Assembly: GCA_965277345.1 (NCBI GenBank)
Contig: CBDICI010000004.1
Span: 1,364,001 to 1,428,000, forward strand
DNA length: 64,000 bases
Direction: 5' to 3'
From: CAIOYC01 sp965277345
GTDB lineage: Bacteria > Pseudomonadota > Alphaproteobacteria > Caulobacterales > Caulobacteraceae
Shown: one piece after another, positions 16,127 to 23,431 of the stretch
How positions within the stretch are numbered: the first letter of the stretch is position 1
Layout: every line of letters starts with the position of its first letter
The notes under the pieces: generated by a model
Seen by the model: the letters and a program-made list of their open reading frames with translations, nothing else
The model's database searches: none
What the model was told of the DNA's origin: nothing
Program-made: the position numbers and the translations under genes

Positions 16127-17455
16127 ATGCCGCTTTCGCAATCCCCGTCGCCGGTGTTTCCGCTCCCCGCCCCGGCGGGACAGCGAGGCTGGCTGCAGCG
16201 CCTGGGCGAGGGACTGGCCTTCGTGTTCGGCGCGGGCCGGACGGCCGTGGATCCCGCGCTGGCCCAGCCGGTCATGGTCGCCGGCGAAGCGATCACCCCG
16301 CACGCGGCGGCGCTGGAGGCCTTGCCGGACCCGCTCCTGCTGGTGGAGGCTACCGAGCCCAACGATCTCACCGGGCGCCGCGTGGTCTTCGCCAACGCCG
16401 CCGCCCGCGACCTGCTGCGCATCCCCGCCCAGGGCGCCCTCCTGGTCTCCGCCATCCGCAATCCCGAGGTGCTCGAAGCCATCGACGAGAGCCTGTTCGG
16501 CGGCATCGACAGCGAGACCACCTACGAGCCGCGCGGCGCCCAGGAGCGCATCTGGCGCGTGCGCACCGTACCGCTGTCCGGCCGCGGCAAGACGGCGGGC
16601 GGCGAGACCACCCGGCTGGCGCTGGCCCACCTGCGCGACGAAACGGACGCGCTACGCGCCGAGCAGATGCGGGTCGACTTCCTCGCCAACGCCAGCCACG
16701 AACTGCGGACGCCGCTGGCGTCGCTCTCCGGCTTCATCGAGACCCTGCGCGGCCACGCCAAGGATGACCCGGAGGCGCGCGAGCAGTTCCTGCGCATCAT
16801 GAGCGCCCAGGCGGAGCGCATGTCGCGGCTGATCGACGACCTGATGTCGTTGTCGCGCATCGAGCTGAACGAGCACATTCCCCCTTCCGGCGTGTGCGAT
16901 CTGTCGCTCGCCGTGCTCGACGTGGCCGACACGCTGAAGCCGATCACCGCCGACAAGGGCGTGCGACTGGATCTGCGCTTGCCGCCAAAGGGCGAGGCGG
17001 AGGTGCTGGGTGACCGGGACCAGATCATCCAGGTGGCGCAAAACCTGATGGATAACGCCCTGAAATACTCGCCGGCGGGGGGGATCATCCGCGTCGAAGT
17101 GGTCACCGAACTCTCCAGCGAGGCCGCGGCGGCCTATGCCTCGCGCGGGCCGGCCATGACCGCCGGAGGGGGTGGGCGACTGTCGCTGCTGACGCCGGAC
17201 CGGGTGGAGCACGACGACTATGTCGCGCTGCGCGTCACCGATGCGGGGCCGGGCATGAAACGCGAATATCTGCCGCGGCTGGCCGAGCGTTTCTATCGCG
17301 TGGAAGGCCAGAAGAGCGGCCAGAAACTAGGGACCGGGCTGGGGCTGGCCATCGTCAAGCACATCATGAACCGCCACCGCGGCGGGATGCTGGTGGAAAG
17401 CGCCCCCGGCCTCGGCGCCACCTTCGCCGTCTATTTCCCGGCGCGGCGCCGATAG
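16127..17455 (+). CDS. phoR: Phosphate regulon sensor histidine kinase PhoR, apparently soluble
   Basis: Histidine kinase with a PAS-like region (about residues 55-175), the HisKA box FLANASHELRTPLASLSGF (H191), N-box NLMDNALKYSP, G1 DAGPGM, and G2 GTGLGLAIVKHIM. The H-box and 'ALPDPLLLVE' PAS start are PhoR-like, and phoU and phoB follow directly. No transmembrane helix is visible in either this 442-aa form or a longer one starting at 16043, unlike Escherichia coli PhoR. The start is uncertain (16043, 16097 or 16127). Assignment rests on context plus motifs. Confidence 0.87.
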   Translation: MPLSQSPSPVFPLPAPAGQRGWLQRLGEGLAFVFGAGRTAVDPALAQPVMVAGEAITPHAAALEALPDPLLLVEATEPNDLTGRRVVFANAAARDLLRIPAQGALLVSAIRNPEVLEAIDESLFGGIDSETTYEPRGAQERIWRVRTVPLSGRGKTAGGETTRLALAHLRDETDALRAEQMRVDFLANASHELRTPLASLSGFIETLRGHAKDDPEAREQFLRIMSAQAERMSRLIDDLMSLSRIELNEHIPPSGVCDLSLAVLDVADTLKPITADKGVRLDLRLPPKGEAEVLGDRDQIIQVAQNLMDNALKYSPAGGIIRVEVVTELSSEAAAAYASRGPAMTAGGGGRLSLLTPDRVEHDDYVALRVTDAGPGMKREYLPRLAERFYRVEGQKSGQKLGTGLGLAIVKHIMNRHRGGMLVESAPGLGATFAVYFPARRR

Positions 17456-17468
17456 GGCTGGACTCCCT

Positions 17469-17497
17469 CTGTAACAAAATCGTCATATGATCGTCAT
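17469..17497 (+). promoter_or_regulatory. Tandem Pho box between phoR and phoU
   Basis: Three heptamers at 11-base spacing (CTGTAAC, TCGTCAT, TCGTCAT) match the PhoB half-site CTGTCAT at 5 of 7 bases each. They lie 77 bases before phoU on the same strand. A perfect TGCTGT-G-ACAGCA inverted repeat (17497-17509) follows directly. An internal PhoB-dependent promoter would let phoU-phoB be induced independently of phoR. Confidence 0.62.
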
Positions 17498-17573
17498 GCT
17501 GTGACAGCAATCCCCATGCATAGGCGGCGCCTGCATCGGGGCCGGTTTTCGTGAGTCGGCGGTAACACTCATT

Positions 17574-18299
17574 ATGGCGACGAACGAGCATACGCTGAAA
17601 TTCTTCGGCGACGAGCTTCAGCAACTCAAGGCCGAGGTCGCGCGCATGGGCGGCCTGGTCGAATCCCAGGTGGCGGACAGCATCCGCGCCGTCGCCACGC
17701 GCGACGTGGGTCTGGCCCAGGCCGTGGTCGCGCGCGACCAGAAGCTCGATCAACTGCAGATGGAGATCGAGAAGAAGGCGATCCGCATGATCGCGCTGCG
17801 CCAGCCCGTGGCGCAGGACCTGCGCCGCACCGTGGCCGCCATGAAGCTGGCCTGGAACCTGGAGCGCACCGGCGATCAGGCCAAGAACATCGCCAAGCGC
17901 GCCCTGGTCATCGCCGAGGCGGAACCGATCACTCCCCTGACCCGCTCGGTGGAGCGCATGGGCAAGCTGGTGCTGGCGCGGCTGAAGGACGTGCTGGACG
18001 CCTATACCGACCTCGACCTCGAACGCTCCATGGCCGTGTGGCAGATGGATCAGGAGGTGGACGAGCACTACAATTCTCTGTTTCGCGAACTGCTCACCTA
18101 CATGATGAGCGACCCGCGCATGATCGGCGCCTGCGCCCAGCTGCTGTTCGTGGCCAAGAATCTGGAGCGGATCGGCGACCACGCCACCAATGTGGCGGAG
18201 ATGATCTTTTATGAGGTGACCGGCGAGGAGATCGTGGGCGATCGTCCGCGCTGGAACGGACCCGAGGACGGCGCCCAGCCTGAAGGAAGCCCCGCATGA
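17574..18299 (+). CDS. phoU: Phosphate signalling complex protein PhoU
   Basis: Negative regulator linking the Pst transporter to PhoR, 241 aa. Two PhoU helical domains each carry the metal-cluster motif: NLERTGDQAKNIAKRA and NLERIGDHATNVAEMI. The N-terminus TLKFFGDELQQLKAEVARMG is typical. It overlaps phoB by 4 bases (ATGA). In many genomes phoU follows pstB; here it lies with phoR and phoB, about 10 kb from pstSCAB. Confidence 0.97.
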   Translation: MATNEHTLKFFGDELQQLKAEVARMGGLVESQVADSIRAVATRDVGLAQAVVARDQKLDQLQMEIEKKAIRMIALRQPVAQDLRRTVAAMKLAWNLERTGDQAKNIAKRALVIAEAEPITPLTRSVERMGKLVLARLKDVLDAYTDLDLERSMAVWQMDQEVDEHYNSLFRELLTYMMSDPRMIGACAQLLFVAKNLERIGDHATNVAEMIFYEVTGEEIVGDRPRWNGPEDGAQPEGSPA

Positions 18300-18985
18300 C
18301 CCCCTACATCCTGGTGGTGGAGGACGAGGACGCGCTGGCCACCCTGCTGAAATACAATCTCGACAAGGAGGGCCACCGCGTGGTGGTCGCCTCCGACGGC
18401 GAGGAGGCGCTCATGCTCATCGACGAACGCCAGCCCGACCTGATCGTGCTCGACTGGATGCTGCCCAAGGTATCCGGAATCGAGGTCTGCCGCCGGCTTC
18501 GCGCCAAGCCGGAGACCAAGAACCTGCCGGTGATCATGCTCACCGCTCGCGGCGAGGAGAGCGACCGGGTGCGCGGCCTCGACACCGGCGCCGACGACTA
18601 TATCGTCAAGCCCTTCTCCATGTCCGAGTTGGCCGCCCGCGTGCGCGCGGTGCTGCGCCGCATCCGTCCCGGCCTGGCCGACGACCGTATCCGCCATGGC
18701 GATCTGGTGATCGACCGCGTCGCCCACCGGGTGAAGCGCGACGGCAAGGAGATCCACCTCGGCCCGACCGAGTTCCGCCTGCTCGACTACCTCATGCAGC
18801 ACCCCGGCCGGGTGTTCTCGCGCGAGCAGCTTCTGGACGCGGTATGGGGTTCGGACGTCTATGTGGAGGCGCGGACGGTGGACGTGCATATCGGCCGCCT
18901 GCGCAAGGCGCTGAACGCCACCTCCGATCTCGATCCGATCCGCACGGTCCGCTCCGCCGGCTATTCGCTGGAGGCCGAGGGCTGA
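18296..18985 (+). CDS. phoB: Phosphate regulon response regulator PhoB
   Basis: OmpR-family transcription factor of 229 aa. The receiver has acidic EDED (residues 8-11), phospho-Asp in LIVLDWMLP, and KPFSMSEL. The winged-helix domain contains LGPTEFRLLDYLMQHPGRVFSR and VDVHIGRLRKAL. WMLPK after the phospho-Asp is characteristic of PhoB. It should bind the boxes at 7445-7462 and 17469-17497. It is translationally coupled to phoU. Confidence 0.97.
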   Translation: MTPYILVVEDEDALATLLKYNLDKEGHRVVVASDGEEALMLIDERQPDLIVLDWMLPKVSGIEVCRRLRAKPETKNLPVIMLTARGEESDRVRGLDTGADDYIVKPFSMSELAARVRAVLRRIRPGLADDRIRHGDLVIDRVAHRVKRDGKEIHLGPTEFRLLDYLMQHPGRVFSREQLLDAVWGSDVYVEARTVDVHIGRLRKALNATSDLDPIRTVRSAGYSLEAEG

Positions 18986-19046
18986 CCGTACTCCCCTCGT
19001 TGCACGGCGGGTCGCACTCCGGTCCGGTCTCTGCTAAGCGCACCGG

Positions 19047-19658
19047 GTGAACAGCTCTCCCCGCCTCCCCACCGGCCCGCTGATCGTCGGCATCGGCGGG
19101 ACCACCCGCGCCGGCTCCACCTCCGAGCGCGTGTTGGCCCTGGCGCTGAAGGCGGCGGAAGCCAGGGGCGCGCGCACCCGCCTGCTCGGCGGCGAGCATC
19201 TGGCCCAATTGCCGCTGTTCAATCCCCAGGACGCCGTTCCCTCGCCGGAGCGCGATGCGCTGGTCGATGCGGTCCGTGACGCCGACGGCCTGATCATCGC
19301 AACGCCCGGCTATCACGGCTCGGTGTCTGGCCTGGTCAAGAATGCGCTGGATAGTCTGGAAGCGCTGCGCGACGACGCGCGGCCCTATTTCGACGGGCGC
19401 GCGGTAGGCGTGATCGTCACCATCGACGGCTGGCAGGCGGCCGGCGCGACGCTGGGCGCCATGCGCGCCATCGTCCATGCCTTGCGCGGCTGGAATACCC
19501 CCATGGGCGTGGCGCTGAACGCCGCCGCGGCGCGCGACACCGGCGGCCTGTTCGACGGGCACGGTCGCCTGGCCGATCGCCGTGACGCCTGGCAGGTGCA
19601 GACCATGGCCGAGCAGGTGATCGACTTCGCCTTCATGAAGCAGGCGGCGCGGGTCTAG
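19047..19658 (+). CDS. NADPH-dependent FMN reductase family protein
   Basis: Flavodoxin-fold reductase of 203 aa starting at a GTG. The FMN-phosphate loop is GGTTRAGSTSERVL, and TPGYHGSVSGLVKNALD is the second flavin-binding motif with the conserved Y-H-G-S. Such proteins reduce FMN or quinones and may supply a monooxygenase. A weak ribosome site makes the start less sure. It precedes, but is not overlapped by, the ferredoxin reductase gene 104 bases downstream. Confidence 0.87.
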   Translation: MNSSPRLPTGPLIVGIGGTTRAGSTSERVLALALKAAEARGARTRLLGGEHLAQLPLFNPQDAVPSPERDALVDAVRDADGLIIATPGYHGSVSGLVKNALDSLEALRDDARPYFDGRAVGVIVTIDGWQAAGATLGAMRAIVHALRGWNTPMGVALNAAAARDTGGLFDGHGRLADRRDAWQVQTMAEQVIDFAFMKQAARV

Positions 19659-19762
19659 GCCGCCGCGGCGCCATCGATCGGGCAGAGGCGCCGATCCGGG
19701 TTCAGGCGACGGGGACTTGCTCCAAGGTGACGGGGGCGTCAAGAATGCCGGAGGAGCAAGGC

Positions 19763-21007
19763 GTGGCGGAACGGGGCGTGGTGATCGTGGGGGCGGGACA
19801 TGCGGGCGGGTCCGCCGCCGCGCTGCTGCGCCAGTACGGCTATGCGGGTCCGGTCACCCTGATCGGGGAGGAGCCGCTCGCGCCTTATCATCGGCCGCCG
19901 CTATCCAAGGCGTGGCTCAAGGGCGAAGCCGACGCCGAGGCGCTGATGCTGCGCCCGGAAAGCTTCTACGCGGAAAGCGCCATCGACCTGCGGCTTTCCA
20001 TCCGGGTGGAGCGGATCGACCGGGAGAGCCGGGCGGTGATCCTGTCCGGTGGCGAGGCCATGCCTTACACCCACCTCATCCTGGCCACCGGCGCGCGCGC
20101 GCGGCGCATCCCGCTGCCGGGATTGGAACTGGACGGGGTGATGGAGCTTCGCACCGCGGCCGACGCGGATCAGCTGAAGGCGGCGCTCGGGCCCGGTGTG
20201 CGACTGGCGGTGATCGGCGGCGGCTATATCGGGCTCGAGGCGGCGGCCTCCGCCCGCGCGCTGGGCGCCGAGGTGGTGGTGATCGAGCGCGAACCTCGCG
20301 TCCTGGCGCGTGTGGCGTGCGAGGCGCTGTCTACCTTCTTTCAGGACTATCACCACGCCCGCGGGGTGCGGTTCGTGCTGGGCGCCGGAGTGGAGGCCAT
20401 CCTCGGGGTGGAGGGTCGCGCGGTAGCAGTGAGGCTGTCCGTCGGCGACCTGATCGAGGCGGACGCCTTTCTGATCGGCGTCGGCGCAGTGCCGAACCAG
20501 GAGTTGGCCGCCAGAGCCGGCCTATATTGCGACGAAGGGATCGTGGTCGACCTGCGGGCGGGGACCGCCGACCCCGCCGTCTTCGCCATCGGCGACTGCA
20601 CGCGCCGCCCCATGCCCCTCTATGGCGGGCTGATGCACCGGCTGGAGAGCGTGCCCAACGCCCTGGAACAGGCCAAGCAGGCGGCCAGCGCCATCACCGG
20701 CCGCACGCCTCCGCCGGGCGAGACGCCGTGGTTCTGGTCCGACCAGTACGACCTGAAACTGCAGATCGCGGGCGTGCCCTTTGCAGCGACGCGGACGGTG
20801 ATCCGCGGCGTGCCGGCGCCGGGCGCGGATGGAGCGGCCCGCTTTGCCGTCTTCCACCTCGACGCAGAGGATCGCGTCCAGGCCGTGGAGGCGGTCAACG
20901 CCCCGCCGGAGTTCATGGCCGGGCGTCTGCTCATTGGGCAGCGGAAAGCCGTTGCGCCGGACAAACTTCGCGATATGTCGGTTTCCATGAAAGAGGTCGC
21001 GGCCTGA
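19763..21007 (+). CDS. FAD-dependent ferredoxin reductase (putidaredoxin-reductase type)
   Basis: NAD(P)H-ferredoxin reductase of 414 aa. The FAD fold VVIVGAGHAGGSAAALLRQ, LIGEEPLAPYHRPPLSK, the NAD fold LAVIGGGYIGLEAAASA, and FAIGDCTRRP with RLESVPNALEQAK define the class-I P450/dioxygenase reductase family. The GTG at 19763 has GGAGGAG 6 bases before it, which is better than the ATG at 19745. The [2Fe-2S] ferredoxin gene follows after 31 bases, so the two form an electron-transfer pair. No cytochrome P450 is in the window. Confidence 0.93.
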   Translation: MAERGVVIVGAGHAGGSAAALLRQYGYAGPVTLIGEEPLAPYHRPPLSKAWLKGEADAEALMLRPESFYAESAIDLRLSIRVERIDRESRAVILSGGEAMPYTHLILATGARARRIPLPGLELDGVMELRTAADADQLKAALGPGVRLAVIGGGYIGLEAAASARALGAEVVVIEREPRVLARVACEALSTFFQDYHHARGVRFVLGAGVEAILGVEGRAVAVRLSVGDLIEADAFLIGVGAVPNQELAARAGLYCDEGIVVDLRAGTADPAVFAIGDCTRRPMPLYGGLMHRLESVPNALEQAKQAASAITGRTPPPGETPWFWSDQYDLKLQIAGVPFAATRTVIRGVPAPGADGAARFAVFHLDAEDRVQAVEAVNAPPEFMAGRLLIGQRKAVAPDKLRDMSVSMKEVAA

Positions 21008-21038
21008 GCCGCCGCCCGACGAGAGACGCACAGGACCC

Positions 21039-21359
21039 ATGGCCAAGATCACCTATATCACCCACGACGGCGCCGCCCGCACGCTCGAGGTCAAGTCCGG
21101 CCTGACGGTCATGGAGGGGGCGGTGAAGAACAACGTGCCGGGGATCGACGCCGACTGCGGCGGAGCCTGCGCCTGCGCCACCTGTCATGTCTACGTAGAC
21201 GAGGCCTGGTTGCCCAAGGTGGGCACGGCCTCAGCCATGGAGGAGAGTATGCTCGACTTCGCCGAGGGGGTTCAGCCCAACTCCCGCCTGTCCTGCCAGA
21301 TCAAGGTCACCGATGACCTAGACGGGCTCACCGTCACCACACCCGAAAGCCAGCACTAA
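21039..21359 (+). CDS. [2Fe-2S] ferredoxin (adrenodoxin/putidaredoxin type)
   Basis: A 106-aa ferredoxin. The cluster ligands C40, C46, C49 and C86 follow the C-x5-C-x2-C...C pattern (DADCGGACACATCH and LSCQIK), with an extra C44 inside the loop. The sequence DEAWLPKVGTASAMEESMLDFA is the partner-binding helix region of this class. It should accept electrons from the reductase just upstream. Its last 4 bases overlap the convergent thioesterase gene. Confidence 0.95.
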   Translation: MAKITYITHDGAARTLEVKSGLTVMEGAVKNNVPGIDADCGGACACATCHVYVDEAWLPKVGTASAMEESMLDFAEGVQPNSRLSCQIKVTDDLDGLTVTTPESQH

Positions 21360-21814
21360 GCCAGCAGGAACCTCGTCAGCCTCTCCACCAGCACCTGCGG
21401 CGGGCGGCGCGGGCGGCCGTCGAGGTGGATGCAGGCGGCGTGGACGTCGGCGGTGGCCAGGGTCTCATCGCCACGAAGCAGGGTCTGGCTGACCTCGAGC
21501 CTTGCGCCCTTGAAAACGTCGTAGGTGGTGCGGACCAGGAGCGCGTCGTCGATCCGCCCCGGCCGCTGGAAATCGATGGTCAGGCGGGTGACCACGAAGG
21601 CCGCCGGGTCATCGCGGTCCAGGAGGTCGGCGTGCCCGATCCCGGCCAGACGCAGGAAGTCGGACCGACCGCGCTCGAAATAACGTACGTAGTTGGCGTG
21701 ATAGACCACGCCGGTGAAGTCGGTGTCCTCATAATAGACCCGCACCGGCAGAAAGTGCACGCGCCCCTCGAACCAGCCGGCGGAGGGGTCGCGCGCCGAC
21801 GTCGCCGCGATCAC
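21356..21814 (-). CDS. YbgC/FadM family acyl-CoA thioesterase
   Basis: Hot-dog-fold thioesterase, 152 aa, from a GTG at 21814. VYYEDTDFTGVVYHANYVRYFERGRSD region holds the YbgC catalytic motif (D-T-D-x-x-G-V-V-Y-H-x-N-Y). The start overlaps the gst stop by 4 bases (GTGA), showing translational coupling. The Tol-Pal genes that usually follow ybgC are absent here, so the symbol ybgC is not applied. It ends in a convergent 4-base overlap with the ferredoxin gene. Confidence 0.9.
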   Translation of the reverse strand: MIAATSARDPSAGWFEGRVHFLPVRVYYEDTDFTGVVYHANYVRYFERGRSDFLRLAGIGHADLLDRDDPAAFVVTRLTIDFQRPGRIDDALLVRTTYDVFKGARLEVSQTLLRGDETLATADVHAACIHLDGRPRRPPQVLVERLTRFLLA

Positions 21815-22443
21815 GCCTTCTGCATCTTCGCGATGAGGCCGTTGTCGATGGACTTGGCCTTCTGATAGGCCGGGCGCTCGCGCAGCCGGTTCACATAGGC
21901 CTCGAACGCCGGCCGCTTGTCGATGCCGCCAAAGCCCATGCCGAAGTCGAGCTGGGAGCCCACATAGACATCCGCCGCGCTGAACCTGCCGCCGGCCAGA
22001 TAGTCCACCTCCGATACCGCGCCTTCGAGGGCGTCCATGGTCTGCTCGAACGAACCGTAGCCGGCCATCACCGAGCGGCCCTCCGGCACGACGAAGCCCA
22101 GCGACTTGTTGGTCACCGCCGCCTCCACGCAGCCCGCGGCGAAGAACAGCCAGCGGTAATAGGGCCCACGCGCCTTGCTGCTCACCGGCGGGGCCAGACC
22201 CGCCTCGGGGAAGGCGTCGGCCAGATAGGCGCAGATGGCGGCGCACTCGGTCACCACCGTCTCGCCGTGCTTGATCGCCGGCACCTTGCCCATCGGGTTG
22301 ATGGCCAGATAGGGCGGCGCTTTCATGCTGTCGGCATAGCCGAGAATCTCGGTCTCATAGGGCTGGCCCACCTCCTCCAGCATCCAGCGGACGATCTGCC
22401 CGCGCGACATGGGGTTGGTGTAGAAGATAAGCGCGTCCGACAT
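21811..22443 (-). CDS. Glutathione S-transferase family protein
   Basis: A 210-aa GST. The N-terminal thioredoxin-like domain has FYTNPMSRGQIVRWMLEE (Ser at the glutathione site), NPMGKVPAIKHGETVVTECAAI with the cis-Pro and the Glu-(Thr/Ser) gamma-glutamyl site, and an all-helical C-terminal domain. It is coupled to the thioesterase gene. Its ATG is only 30 bases from the left end of the IS5 element, so its native promoter has been displaced or replaced by IS sequence. Confidence 0.92.
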   Translation of the reverse strand: MSDALIFYTNPMSRGQIVRWMLEEVGQPYETEILGYADSMKAPPYLAINPMGKVPAIKHGETVVTECAAICAYLADAFPEAGLAPPVSSKARGPYYRWLFFAAGCVEAAVTNKSLGFVVPEGRSVMAGYGSFEQTMDALEGAVSEVDYLAGGRFSAADVYVGSQLDFGMGFGGIDKRPAFEAYVNRLRERPAYQKAKSIDNGLIAKMQKA

Positions 22444-22473
22444 TTGGCTCCTCCGTGGCTCCCTCCACCCTAG

Positions 22474-23314
22474 GCTCAGGACTCATTGATCATAGCCAGA
22501 AGATGACGGTTGCGGCGAGTGCGATTGCGGACATGAAGGTGTGTGCGCAGCGGTCGTATCGGGTGTGGATGCGCCGCCAGTCCTTGAGGCGTCCGAACAT
22601 GTTCTCGACCTTGTGGCGCTGGCGGTAGAGGGTCTTGTCGTAGGGTATTTGGACCTTGCGGTTGGCTTTGGATGGGATGCACGGGGTGATGCCTCTGGCG
22701 ATCAGGGCCTGTCGGAACCAGTTGGCGTCGTAACCCCGGTCGCCGAGCAGGGCCTTGGCCTTGGGCAGGGCGTCGATCATCAGGGCCGCGCCCTTGTAGT
22801 CGCTCATTTGACCCTCTGAGAGCAGCATGACCAGAGGCCGCCCCTCGCCGTCGCAGATGGCGTGGAGTTTTGAGTTCAGCCCGCCCTTGGTGCGTCCGAT
22901 ACGTCGGGGAACAGCCCCTTTTTGAGCAGGCTGGCCGCCGTCCGGTGGGCCTTCAGGTGGGTGGCGTCGATCATCAGCCGCTCAGGCTTTGGCCCCTTGG
23001 CCGCCAGTTCGGAGAAGATGCGGTTGAACACCCCCAGCCGGCTCCAGCGGACGAAGCGGTTGTAGATGGTCTTGTGCGGGCCGTAGTCCTTGGGCGCGTC
23101 GCGCCAGCGCAGGCCGTTCCTGATGACGAAGATGATGCCCGAGATCACCCGCCGATCATCGACCCTGGGCATCCCGTGCGACAGTGGAAAATACGGCTCG
23201 ATCCGACGCAACTGCTTGTCCGACAACCAGAACAAATCACTCATGGCAGGCTCCTCCCACCACCAGTGAATCAGATCACTGCCCCCTCGGGAATCCCTTC
23301 AATGGGTCCTGAGC
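22474..23314 (-). mobile_element. Complete IS5-family insertion sequence (IS427-like)
   Basis: The element is 841 bp. Terminal inverted repeats of 16 bp, GCTCAGGACTCATTGA (22474-22489) and its complement at 23299-23314, differ at one base. A 4-bp CTAG lies directly outside both ends (22470-22473 and 23315-23318), the expected IS5-type target duplication. The interior is one transposase split into two frames. Intact ends and both frames suggest a recent insertion, between gst and mutS. Confidence 0.9.
22490..23244 (-). CDS. IS5-family transposase made by -1 frameshift (OrfA + OrfB)
   Basis: DDE transposase in two overlapping frames. OrfA (23244 to 22876, 122 aa) starts MSDLFWLSDKQLRRIEPYF and ends PRAG. 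The second frame covers the rest down to 22490, with an internal ATG at 22828. Joining them by a -1 slip at AAAAAG (complement of 22918-22923) restores a family-like passage, K-K-G-A-V-P-R-R-I-G-R-T-K-G-G. Catalytic residues are D in MIDATHLKAH, D in LLGDRGYD, and E in YRQRHKVENMFGRLK, an exact Y-x2-R-x3-E-x6-K. This looks like normal programmed frameshifting rather than decay. Confidence 0.85.
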
Positions 23315-23431
23315 CTAGCAAACGAGAACAAAAACGCAACAGTTAAGCCGCGGCGTCAAAGCTGTGGAGGGGGTTGGACCGACCTTGGTCTCCCACTTTG
23401 CCACCCGCCCATGTCAGGTTAACGAAGGCGG

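Noticed and set aside
22490..23244. Transposase called as a pseudogene because of two frames
   Set aside because: A slippery AAAAAG lies at the junction, the joined protein matches the IS5 family throughout, and the IS ends are intact, so programmed frameshifting is the simpler reading.
23326..23340. LexA-type SOS box upstream of mutS (GAAC-N7-CAAC)
   Set aside because: One base of the alphaproteobacterial GTTC-N7-GTTC motif is wrong and mutS is not a usual SOS gene; a chance match is likely.
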